Below are positions 33,201-41,571 of a DNA stretch of 42,995 bases, in pieces (the stretch's first letter is position 1; every line of letters begins with the position of its first letter). The position numbers and the translations under genes are program-made. Origin of the DNA: Schoenoplectus triqueter (taxonomy: Eukaryota; Streptophyta; Magnoliopsida; Poales; Cyperaceae); contig CAXKVV010001624.1 of assembly GCA_964058805.1 (NCBI GenBank), forward strand, positions 1-42,995, in the 5' to 3' direction. The notes beneath the pieces were generated by a model, which saw nothing but the letters and a program-made list of their open reading frames with translations, searched no databases and was not told the origin of the DNA.

Positions 33201-33361
33201 ACCAAGATAGCATAATAATTCACAAATTTTGATGCATTATCACCAATCGGTACGCCGTCACTTCTAAACTCAATATGTCTCTCATCAACTCTTTTACTCC
33301 CGCGAAAACCCGACAAAGATGTTCTTGATCTTTTTCCCGTTCCTTCTTCCATTATTGTCAA
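30293..33361 (-). CDS. CACTA second gene: Transposase_24-like protein fused to Ulp1-like protease
   Basis: My - strand exons are 33361-33119, 33026-32820, 32699-32448, 32338-31979, 31879-31616, 31545-31253, 31178-31002, 30915-30808, 30735-30660, 30569-30471 and 30382-30293. All introns are GT-AG. The sum is 2169 nt, an unbroken frame of 722 aa plus stop. Residues ~25-150 resemble the plant En/Spm Transposase_24 family (GDNASKFVNYYAILVRDRVP, then WEEFVNQKASDEFK). Residues ~245-300 hold TAEHPGRLRGFGGAGVKT. A middle domain follows (PPPNGPEWLGELVGFFIKWP). The C-terminus is a Ulp1-like cysteine protease: RGHWILLIV (His601), VYVVDSLNR (Asp618), NQPSGKECGYYVM (Gln664, Cys670), with all four catalytic positions present. 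Role inferred: DNA binding plus SUMO- or ubiquitin-like protein cleavage in the nucleus. Exon borders are by eye; a small error is possible, but the frame holds throughout. Confidence 0.85.
32690..32818. repeat. ~60-bp tandem duplication across a splice acceptor
   Basis: CACTTATCGCCTGTCAATAC...TTTTTTTGGTTA (32690-32751) is repeated as CACTTATCGCATGTCAATAC...TTTTTTGGTTA (32761-32818). On the - strand the inner copy carries the used acceptor (TTGACAG, then GCGATAAG). The outer copy has TTGACAT, so its acceptor is lost, and the copy now lies inside intron 2. Confidence 0.82.
33079..33099. repeat. Three telomere-like TTTAGGG units in an intron
   Basis: TTTAGGG occurs three times in a row inside the first intron of the Ulp1-fusion gene. 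Related TTTAGGGTTT words occur upstream of both element genes (about 33850-33870 and 38265-38290). This is an interstitial motif, not a chromosome end. Confidence 0.85.
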
Positions 33362-33965
33362 AGTACTATATAAAATTATAAAAAATTTAATTAGTATATT
33401 TATAATAAATTTTTAGATATATTATGATATCCAATTAGGGTTTTGAAATTTTGAACTATGGTTGATAAGAGTAAACAAATAACAATTACAAATAAATTTA
33501 ATTTATATTTTATTTACCGATAACAGTAATTAATTTTACACATACATTTTATTTTATATTTTTATTCTACATAGAGATAAAAACCTAATTGTAAAATTTA
33601 AGCTATAATTATGAAGTATTGACTATACAAATGGCTTAATTACTATTAACTGACCATTAATCTACTGATTTCGCAATATAAGGTTTACAACAAACAAATT
33701 ATGAAATAAAAGAATATTTGTTACCTTACACACAAGAGGCAGCGGAGAGGAAATAGGAGGAAATAGGAGGAAATAGGAGAGGAAAAGGGTTTATGAAATA
33801 AAAGAGATTCTCTGGCTAGGGTTTAATGGAGGAAATAGGAGAGCAAAAATGAGGTTTAGGGTTTAATGGAGGAGAGGAAATATGAGGTTTCGGGTTCTCT
33901 GGCTGGGAAGAATGAGAAGAAAGGAAGAATGAGAAGAAAGGGTTTAATTTGTTTTCGAATGAACA
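33362..33965 (-). promoter_or_regulatory. Upstream leader region of the Ulp1-fusion gene
   Basis: 33725-33960, read on the - strand, is CT-rich (TTCTTCTCATTCTTCC, then repeated TCCTATTTCC) with TTAAACCCTA telo-box-like words. This is the composition typical of a plant 5' leader. The nearer part (33362-33720) is AT-rich and may be a leader intron. The start site is not defined. Confidence 0.45.
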
Positions 33966-34262
33966 ATTAGAACCGGTTATTTGAATAACCGGTTCTAATT
34001 GAATTCCAATTAGAACCGGTTATTTACAAAACCGGTGCTAACACACACCATTAGAACCGGTTTTGCACATAACCGGTTCTAATTGGAATTCAATTAGAAC
34101 CGGTTATTTGAATAACCGGTTCTAAATTGAATTCCATTTAGAACCGGTTATTTGCAAAACCGGTTCTAATTGAGGAATTCCAATTAGAACCGGTTATTAG
34201 AATAACCGGTTCTAATTGAATTTCAATTAGAACCGGTTATTTGCAAAACCGGTTCTAAATGG
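33966..34262. repeat. Internal ACCGGT array upstream of the Ulp1-fusion gene
   Basis: About 14 ACCGGT copies lie in ~300 bp, as AGAACCGGTTATTTG and ATAACCGGTTCTAATTG in inverted pairs. The core is the same as in the two subterminal arrays, with spacers (TTGAATTCCAATTAG) different from the left array. It lies at the promoter side of the second gene, in the middle of the element, 4.5-5 kb from either end. No CACTA terminus was found beside it. Confidence 0.9.
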
Positions 34263-34289
34263 CGGTTCCAGCTAGATCGGTTTCGGTTT

Positions 34290-34690
34290 TTATATTTTAT
34301 ATATATTTAGTTAAATATATATATTTAAAATATAAATTATACAAAGTAAATAGTTATATAAATATTTAAAATATAAATTATACAAAGTAAATAGTTATAT
34401 ATATATTTAAAATATAATTAGTTAAATATATATATTTAAAATATAAATTATACAAAGTAAATAGTTATATATATATTTAAAATATAATTAGTTAAATATA
34501 TATATTTAAAATATAAATTATACAAAGTAAATAGTTATATACATATTTAAAATATAAATTATACAAAGTAAATAGTTATATATATATTTAAAATATAAAT
34601 TATATAAAATAAATAGTTATATATATATTTAAAATATAAATTATACAACATAAATAGTTATATAAATTATACAAAATAAATAGTTATACA
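34290..34690. repeat. AT-rich minisatellite
   Basis: A unit close to ATATTTAAAATATAAATTATACAAAGTAAATAGTTAT recurs about seven times with variable length (~40-75 bp). It lies between the internal array and the 3' end of the TNP2 gene. Confidence 0.85.
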
Positions 34691-34959
34691 TCCATTATAA
34701 TTTAGCATTCATATATAATAAATAATACAACACAATTAAGAATTAGAGCCGATTACATTCATATATAATAAATAGTACAACATAATTAATAATAAAATAC
34801 TCAATAAAACTATAAATAAATTATACATAAACAACATAGTAAGATTCATCGCGCGTCATTTTCTCATTTTTCATCTGCATTTTATAAAAAAATAATTCAG
34901 TAATATAATCGTATAAAATGATAAATGATGAATTTACAAGTGAAATATATTAACTCACA
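34691..34959. other. 3' flank of the TNP2 gene
   Basis: AT-rich spacer downstream (on the - strand) of the TNP2 stop. AATAAT/AATAAA-like words could serve as polyadenylation signals. No coding signal. Confidence 0.4.
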
Positions 34960-37900
34960 TTAAGATTTCTTTTTGTTCGATTTTCCTTTGACCCACACAC
35001 CTTCTTCGTGATCTGAACGCAAATAATTTGTCTCATCATTATCAGTAACGGGTACAGATTTGAAACCTGTAGAAAATGGTGGTATTTCATCAAAATGATC
35101 ATATTCATCTTCGTCAACAACATCTCCAACACCTACAATACGTCTTTTGCCCGGAAGAACAACATGCCATTTTTTATCGGCTGGATCAGTGATATAAAAC
35201 ACTTGTTTTGCTTCTCTATTTGCTAGTATAAAAGGATCATGCTGATAACCTAATCGGTTGAAATCAACAGAGATAAAACCTTCTTTATCTTTCTTTACGC
35301 CACGTCGATTTTCAATCCATTTACACAAAAATAAAGGAATCCTAAATTTCATAAAATCTAACTCCCATATTTCCTCAATCCACCCGTAATATGACATTGA
35401 CATGTCTTCATCACCGGATATAGCAACTACTGTGACTCCGCTATTTTGAACGGTACTTTTTTCATCTTGTTTCTTAGTATACCAGTTAAAACCATTCATG
35501 TCGTACCCTTGATAAGTATGCACCATCGCACCTGGGCCATATGCTAACCATTTAACTGTTTCATCGATTGTGTCGGATATCTGAGAATTTACTCTGTCGG
35601 TAAACCATTTTATAAATTTTAAATTATGTTCGTTGATGACCCAAATTTCATCTTTCAAAGGATTATTTTCTCTTATAACTGCTAAATGCTCATTCACGTA
35701 AGGAGCCACAACAGCGAGTTGTTGTAGGACCTTAAGATATGCTTTTTGTCGCAATTCAAGACCAACCGTTACCAATTTATATCCGATTGTGCCAACACCT
35801 TGGAGTCTACCCTCATGTCGAGACTTAGGGAGACCAATCGGTTCAACTCCTTCTAGATAACTGGTATAAAACTCAATAACCTCTTCTGCAATATATCCTT
35901 CAACTATGCTTCCTTCGGGTCTAGATCGGCTTCGGACTAATCCTTTTAATTGACCCATAGCTCTCTCAAATGGATACATATACCGTAAAAACATAGGACC
36001 GTATAATCGTATTTCTCTCACGAGATGAACAGTTAAATGAATCATTATGTCAAAAAATGACACCGGAAAATACATTTCTAACTCGCATAAGGTAACTACG
36101 ATATCTGACTGTAGTTCGCCAAGCGTGACGGGATCAAGCACTTTCGAGCAGATCGAGTTATAGAAAAAACATAATTTATTGATAGAATGTCTGACATTTT
36201 GGGGGAGAATTCCTCGGATTGCAACCGGAAGTAGATGTGTCAACAAAACGTGACAATCATGTGACTTCATACCAATCAACTTTAGATCATTCATCGAAAC
36301 TTTTTTGGAGATATTCGAGGAATAACCGGATGGAACCTTAATCGACTTTAGACACTCCAACAAACTAATTTTCTCCTTCTTCGATAATGTATAACACGCT
36401 GGGGGTAAGTAGTTTCGTTTTTCATGTTCTTGTGGTGCTAGTTCTGGCCGAATTCCCATAGCAACCATGTCTTTTCTTGCATTTACCCCGTCTTTCGTTT
36501 TCCCTTGAATATTCAATAGAGTCCCAACCAAACTTTCACAAATATTCTTAATAATATGCATTCCATCCAAACAATGTCTAACATCCAAATACGGCCAATA
36601 AGGAAGCTCCCAAAATACAGATTTCTTTTTCCAAACACCGTTAGGGATATTCTTTTGAAACTTCTTACCTAATTGGACATTTATATCTTTCACAATAGAA
36701 TATATTTGTTTTCCGGATAATGATATTGGTGTTTTCTCCAGCTCAACCGTACCATCAAAAGCTTTCTTCTTCCGTCGGTAGGGGTGATTATGATTAAGAA
36801 ATCTACGGTGTCCCAAATAAACATTTTTTCCACAGTTTTTCAATCGTATCGTACGAGTCTCTTCTCCACAAATTGGACACGCTTTTGCTCCTTTTGTTCT
36901 ATGACCCGATAAGTTACCATAGGCGGGAAAATCATTAATCGTGCAAAAAATAACTGCACGAAGGATGAAATATTCTTTTAAATAGGCATCAAATATTCTC
37001 ACACCATCTTTCCATAATTTATTCAGATCCTCCAATAATGGAGCCAAGTATATATCTATATCATTACCAGGTTGTTTTGGACCTGAAATCAACAACGACA
37101 ACATTATGTATTTTCTTTTCATGCATAACCAGGGGGGAGATTATAAATACACAATAAAACAGGCCATGTTGTGTTACCACTACTCATAAGGCCATAAGGG
37201 TTCATCCCGTCTGTACATAACCCTAATCGTAAATTTCTTGGTTCATCGCCAAAATCCTTAAATATTCTGTTAATGTTTCTCCATTCGGGAGAGTCCCCAG
37301 GGTGACGGAGCATTCCATCATCTTTTCTGCCATCCACATGCCATCGTAATAATTGAGCGTCTTTTGAGTTTGCAAATAGACGCTGAAATCTTGGAATAAC
37401 TGGTAAATACCATAACACTTTTGCTGCTGGTCGTTTTCGAACTTCTATTTCATTATCTCTCGGTTTGTACCGTGAAGCGTTACATTTCGGACACTTATCC
37501 AAATCATTGTACTCATTTCGATATAATATGCAATCATTCGGACATGCATGAATTCTCTCAACTTCCATACTCAAGGGACATAATAATTTCTTCGCTCTAT
37601 ATGTGGAGTCCGGTATTAAATTATTTTCTGGAAGCATTTCTCTTAGAAGTTCTAATAAAGAGGTAAAACTTTTATCGCTCCATCCGTTTTTAGCTTTCAG
37701 GTTATACAATTTAAAAACTGCAGATATTTTCGTAAATTTTGTACAACCGGGAAATAATGGCACATTGGAATCATTACCCAAATTTTTAAAAATTTCAGGA
37801 ATATCGACAAAATCCGCTGCAATATCATTCATAATTTCATCCAATTGTTCACTTTCTACATTGTCTATATTTTCTGTATTTCTCACATTTTCATTCTCCA

Positions 37901-38237
37901 ATACATCCCATTCATCATTGTCTAAATTTAAGTCAACACCTTCGGATTCATCTCGTACAATATTCTCATAATTTCTACTATTTTCAGTTTCAATATTTTC
38001 TCCATGCCGTACCCATCGGGTGTATCGATCCATAAACCCACGACGAATTAAATGATCTCTCACTTGTTTGATATTTCCAAATCTTCATAAATTTTGACAA
38101 TCTTCACAAGGACAAACAAGTGTTCGTGCACCCCTACTTCTCATATCTTCTGAGGCACATTCCAAAAATTCATCAATTCCCCTCAAATATTCAATTGTAT
38201 TCCTTTTGATTTTATACATCCAAGTATTGCGATCCAT
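34960..38237 (-). pseudogene. CACTA TNP2-type transposase, one nonsense and one frameshift
   Basis: Reading starts at ATG 38237 (MDRNTWMYKIKR), the N-terminal transposase-associated domain with CPCEDC. Codon 51 (38087-38085) is TGA where CGA would give the expected Arg. The frame then stays open to the G run at 37132-37137 (C run on the coding strand), where one base is missing. The second half (37122-34960) is open to the stop. Domains in order: transposase-associated domain, tnp2 core (LCTDGMNPYGLMSSGNTTWP, then CPICGEET, then HCLDGMHIIKNICESLVGTL), DUF4218-like region (HLLPVAIRGILP, then MYPFERAMGQLKGLVRSRSR), and DUF4216-like C-terminus (YYGWIEEIWEL, then GYQHDPFILANREAKQVFYI). This enzyme family cuts the CACTA ends. 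With the two changes the gene would not make a full protein, unless the homopolymer change is an assembly error. Confidence 0.9.
38085..38087 (-). other. In-frame TGA in the TNP2 N-terminus
   Basis: The coding strand reads CAA AAT TTA TGA AGA TTT GGA. Homologous proteins have an Arg-Arg-like pair before FGN, so CGA to TGA is the simplest change, as expected from deamination of a methylated CpG. Re-initiation at the Met at 38063 would remove only the N-terminal domain. Confidence 0.75.
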
Positions 38238-38330
38238 CTGTAAAAAAAAAACATCAATCTCACAATTAGGGTTTAGAATTTAGGGTTTCAGATTTAAAGT
38301 CTAATTCTAGGCCGGTCAACCACCTTAACT

Positions 38331-38560
38331 CACTTTTTAAATACTTTGTCTCATTAGTAAACATATACAAGCTAATTTGATGTTTGAAAAAAATTCGGCA
38401 GCATTTCCCCTATGCTCCCCGAGTACGTCAACGTAAATTTTCATATACGTACGTACACGTAGGAACATTAGGGAAAATACTAACCAAATTTTTTTCAAAC
38501 ACCAAATTATAGCTAGTATATGTTCACTATCCTAAATGAGACAAAGTATTCAAAAAGCAG
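38331..38560. mobile_element. Fold-back (MITE-like) insertion in the TNP2 upstream region
   Basis: The left arm ATACTTTGTCTCAT...GTTTGAAAAAAATT (38341 on) is inverted at ...AATTTTTTTCAAAC...ATGAGACAAAGTAT (ending ~38550). Arms are ~90 bp around a centre rich in CGTACGTA. No target duplication was identified, so mobility is an inference. It lies between the TNP2 start codon and the right ACCGGT array. Confidence 0.65.
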
Positions 38561-38578
38561 TCCCAAATCGGGGACTAT

Positions 38579-38611
38579 TCGGGATTAATCCCTATTGGAT
38601 TAATCCCGAAC
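38579..38611. repeat. Perfect 14-bp hairpin
   Basis: TTCGGGATTAATCC, a 5-base loop CTATT, then GGATTAATCCCGAA. It lies just beyond the fold-back element in the TNP2 promoter region. Function unknown; possibly the end of the same small element. Confidence 0.8.
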
Positions 38612-38859
38612 GAGTATGGACCTAAATTAATAAAAATTCCGATAGTTTGGTCTTATATGACAATACTATCAATTACACATATATAATTTTATTTATATAT
38701 ATGTAATCAATTTATGCATTAATTATGCAAATTAATGGGTGTTAAAATTTAACAAGGATGATCTTAAATAAGAAAATAAAAAGATGAACTTAAATTTAAA
38801 TTATATATAGAAAAATTACCTCTAAAAGATCTCAAAATATTAATCAGTAAGTGGATGTT

Positions 38860-38970
38860 GTTGCAGCTCGGAACAGATGGAACAGAGAGCTTCTAATGGT
38901 GGATAGTGAAAATGAAGATGAAAGAGCGGCGCTGTGAGACGAGGGTGTGATAAATAACCCTAATATTAAT
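38860..38970 (-). promoter_or_regulatory. Probable promoter/leader of the TNP2 gene
   Basis: On the - strand this part reads CT- and GC-richer sequence (TCTCACAGCGCCGCTCTTTC) directly inside the right array. In CACTA elements the transcript of the genes starts just inside the 5' subterminal region, so this fits. No TATA box was placed firmly. Confidence 0.45.
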
Positions 38971-38971
38971 T

Positions 38972-39317
38972 TAGAACCGGTTTTTTAAAATGGGAATAAT
39001 TTGTTTTTCAATTAAAATCGGTTTTTAACAAAACCGGTTTTAAAATAAAAATTTTAGAACCGGTTTTATGAAAACCGGTTTTAAAATAAAAATTTTAGAA
39101 CCGGTTTTATGAAAACCGGTTCTAAAACCATTCTAATTAGGACCGGTTTTCTTACAACCGGTTGTAATAAAATGCAATAGAACCGGTTATTATAAAACCG
39201 GTTTTAATTAAAAAAAGTTAACACCGGTTGTTAAACAAAACCGGTTCTAATAATTATAATAAAATATATAAATACGCCACACTTATCATTTAACACCTGT
39301 TTTTTAAAAACCGGTTC
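38972..39317. repeat. Right subterminal ACCGGT array
   Basis: About 13 ACCGGT copies (GAACCGGTTTT and AAAACCGGTTCTAA types) lie in ~350 bp, with several degenerate copies such as AATCGGTT. The array lies on the promoter side of the TNP2 gene and next to the right terminal inverted repeat. Confidence 0.9.
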
Positions 39318-39354
39318 TAAATAACCGTTTCTAAATCTAATTTTTCTGGTAGTG

Positions 39355-39357
39355 ACA
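39355..39357. repeat. 3-bp target site duplication (right, ACA)
   Basis: ACA directly follows TCTGGTAGTG and matches 29487-29489. Confidence 0.9.
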
Positions 39358-40399
39358 GTTGACTAGGGGCATGCCAATCACTATCAGAGTAATTTTGAGC
39401 ATCAGTAATCGGTTTCAAGATAAAATGCGTGTGAACCATAAGTAGTCTCGAATGCTAGTTTTTATCCTAGTCCTGCTGTGCTTCGTCTTTAATTATCTCT
39501 TCTACGGGAACCGAAAAAATCATCAGCTGGGCATAAAATTTAAAGAAAGAAACAAAAGCGATCATGAAATTGACTCCCCAGTCAACTAATCAAAGAAAGG
39601 AAAAGATATTACAGAAGTATCTTCGATGTGGTATTGTTTCTTTTTCTTTAATTTCGGTTGGGATTCTTCTCGCGAATACAATTTTTTAATTTCATTTTTT
39701 TATCGGATATGAATACGGATTGAGTTAATTATTTTATATTTTTACATGCCCTATATTGAATTAGGCTTTTCGAAATTCGGTTTAAAAGATTTAATACAAA
39801 TTCAAATAATGTAGATCTAATTGCACTCGAGTTCCATTTTTTTTTTGCATAATTTATATCGACAGATTTGAACTAATAATATAAGGAGAACTAATGATTA
39901 ATTTTTGTAATTACTATTTAACTTTCTAGCTAACAAAACTATCATGAAAAAATAATATGCAATTATTTTTTAATGAAATTGACATTTTATTTTATATCTG
40001 AAATTACATATTCATATCAGGATTTGTTTAATATTTAATTCATGTTCATATTAGTTTAATATTATATTCTTATCCGTATTGATTTAATATCTGATTTATA
40101 TTCAGATAAAGTATTCGAGATTATTCATATCTAAAAATTAGAAAGGATCTAAATATACCTTTTGACTGTTATCCATAGGCTTCCTATCTATATAATTGCA
40201 CGGACGGTGATACGTACAGTGCTCCTTATCTTGTCTCTTCACTTCATTCACTTTCACTGGTGTGTGAACCCACGTACAGTGCTTTTTAAAAAGTCTATTT
40301 GTCAATAATAATCGGGGCACCATAATTGCACCCTTGCCATAAATGCAGTCTTGCGTTATTGCATTCATTCCAACATCAAATTTCCTCAAGAAATCGGCC
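39358..40399 (+). other. Upstream region of the second WAK gene
   Basis: 39405-39600 matches 28914-29100 in front of the first copy. 39600-40140 is AT-rich and has no match in front of copy 1, so it was probably inserted or lost after duplication. 40343-40399 stays open in frame with the gene (MQSCVIAF...SNFL), and the same frame exists in front of copy 1. No TATA box was assigned. Confidence 0.5.
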
Positions 40400-41571
40400 A
40401 TGTTCTTGGAGATCCACCTCTTCCTGCTGCTATCCTTCGTACTAGCATCCATACCACTTTCTTCATCCAATTACATCAACCCCTCTGCACTTGATACTGA
40501 TCTGGGTAATGCTAATATAACATGTGGCTCCGCTCCCTACCCGTTTGGCAGTGCCGGCACTGCCTTAGCAGGCTTTGAATTATACTGCCCCAGGGGGTTG
40601 TGGACTTACCCTTCCTACTTGACCATATCCAAGGAAATCTACATCGTTCAAGAAATATCATTACAAGGTCACATAAAGATCTTGTCAGGACCAATTCAAA
40701 GAAGGTGTATTGGTGCCAATGGCAAATTTATAGAGCAAGTATCCAGAGACTTCAACTTAGAGGGAACTCCTTTTACATTATCTTATCAGTACAGTTTGCT
40801 GACAGTTGTTGGCTGCAACAATTTAGTCTTGATAAGTAGAAGAGACAAAAATCTGAAAAGTGGCTGTGTCACCTTTTGTGACCCTCAAGATACCTTGTTA
40901 AGCGGGTCTTGCTCTGGCCTAAACTGTTGCCAAGCTACTCTTCCAGGCACTCTGAAAAGTTTTGACCTTAAATTTAATCAAGTCAGTGTACTGAAATCAA
41001 CCGGGGATTTAATTAAATGCAGTACTGCATTTTTTGCTCCAAGAGATGATTTCCAATCAAATAAGAGCAGGTTTCTTCTTCAGAACTTCCATGATTATGA
41101 TCAATACTCCCAGAGCGATCACTTGATACAATTAGATTGGGCAATCGGAAACAAGTCTTGTGAAGTTGCTAGGAATGACAATGGCTTCTTTGCATGCAAA
41201 AGTAATAGTTACTGTTATGATTCACCTTCGATGGCTGGGTACTTGTGCAACTGTAGGCAAGGATACAAAGGAAATCCCTATGATAAAGATGGATGTACAG
41301 GTATAATACAATTTTTTAACCCAGGATCTTGTCGTTGTTTGACATTGTATCCAATAATTCCTGACGAAATGATGTTTGTTTTGCTTTTCAGATATTGATG
41401 AATGCCTTGAGCCTGATTCCAATCCATGCATAGGCCATTGTATGAATTTACCGGGAAGTTACACATGTTCTTGCCCATCTGGCATGACCGGTGATGGCAG
41501 GAAGGGGGGGAGTGGATGCAGTAGGGTCTCCCCGCTTGATGCAAGAAGGGGGGGAGTGGATGCTGCTTTAG
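40400..41571 (+). CDS. WAK-type receptor extracellular part (tandem copy 2; kinase not in window)
   Basis: Exon 1 is 40400-41300 and exon 2 is 41392-41571, joined across GT-AG borders (ACAG|GTATAA and TTTTCAG|ATATTGATG), giving DIDECLEP. Residues 1-24 are a signal peptide. Residues ~35-110 are a GUB_WAK_bind domain (NITCGSAPYPFGSAG, then LYC). Further cysteines (CVTFCDPQD, then GSCSGLNCCQ) fit the WAK-associated region. EGF-like modules follow: CKSNSYCYDSPSMAGYLCNC with GYKGNPYDKDGC, then a calcium-type EGF, DIDECLEPDSNPCIGHCMNL with CSCPSG. WAK receptors bind pectin fragments in the cell wall and signal through a cytoplasmic kinase. The membrane and kinase exon should follow, but nothing up to 42995 codes for it. 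I chose ATG 40400 because the signal peptide starts there; ATG 40343 is the in-frame alternative. Confidence 0.85.
41301..41391 (+). other. Intron between WAK EGF-like exons
   Basis: 91 bp, GT at 41301 and AG at 41390-41391. Its removal joins GCT+G to AT ATT GAT, giving the usual DIDEC start of a calcium-binding EGF, at the classical WAK intron position. Confidence 0.85.
41493..41566 (+). repeat. Direct repeat with G runs inside the WAK EGF exon
   Basis: GATGGCAGGAAGGGGGGGAG followed by TGGATG (41493-41518) is repeated as GATGCAAGAAGGGGGGGAG followed by TGGATG (~41538-41562), about 45 bases apart. The repeat adds SRVSPLDARRGGVD after the last EGF cysteine. The frame stays open. Confidence 0.75.

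Larger units (their letters stand above)
29490..39354 (-). mobile_element. CACTA (En/Spm) DNA transposon, 9865 bp
   Basis: The ends are CACTACCAGAGAAAAA (left) and TTTTTCTGGTAGTG (right), inverted copies of each other apart from one base, with ACA duplications outside. Subterminal arrays of ACCGGT palindromes lie just inside both ends. Two genes lie on the - strand: a TNP2-type transposase (38237 to 34960) and a Transposase_24/Ulp1-like fusion (33361 to 30293). A third ACCGGT array at 33966-34262 lies between them. The transposase has two breaks; the second gene is open. The element separates two tandem WAK gene copies and does not interrupt a recognised host exon. Confidence 0.95.

Noticed and set aside
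34290..34690. Replication origin or centromere satellite
   Set aside because: The AT-rich units are short, irregular and confined to ~400 bp inside the transposon.
37119..37137. Programmed ribosomal frameshift in TNP2
   Set aside because: A C6 run without a recognisable slippery heptamer or pseudoknot, plus an upstream nonsense codon, makes decay or a sequencing error simpler.
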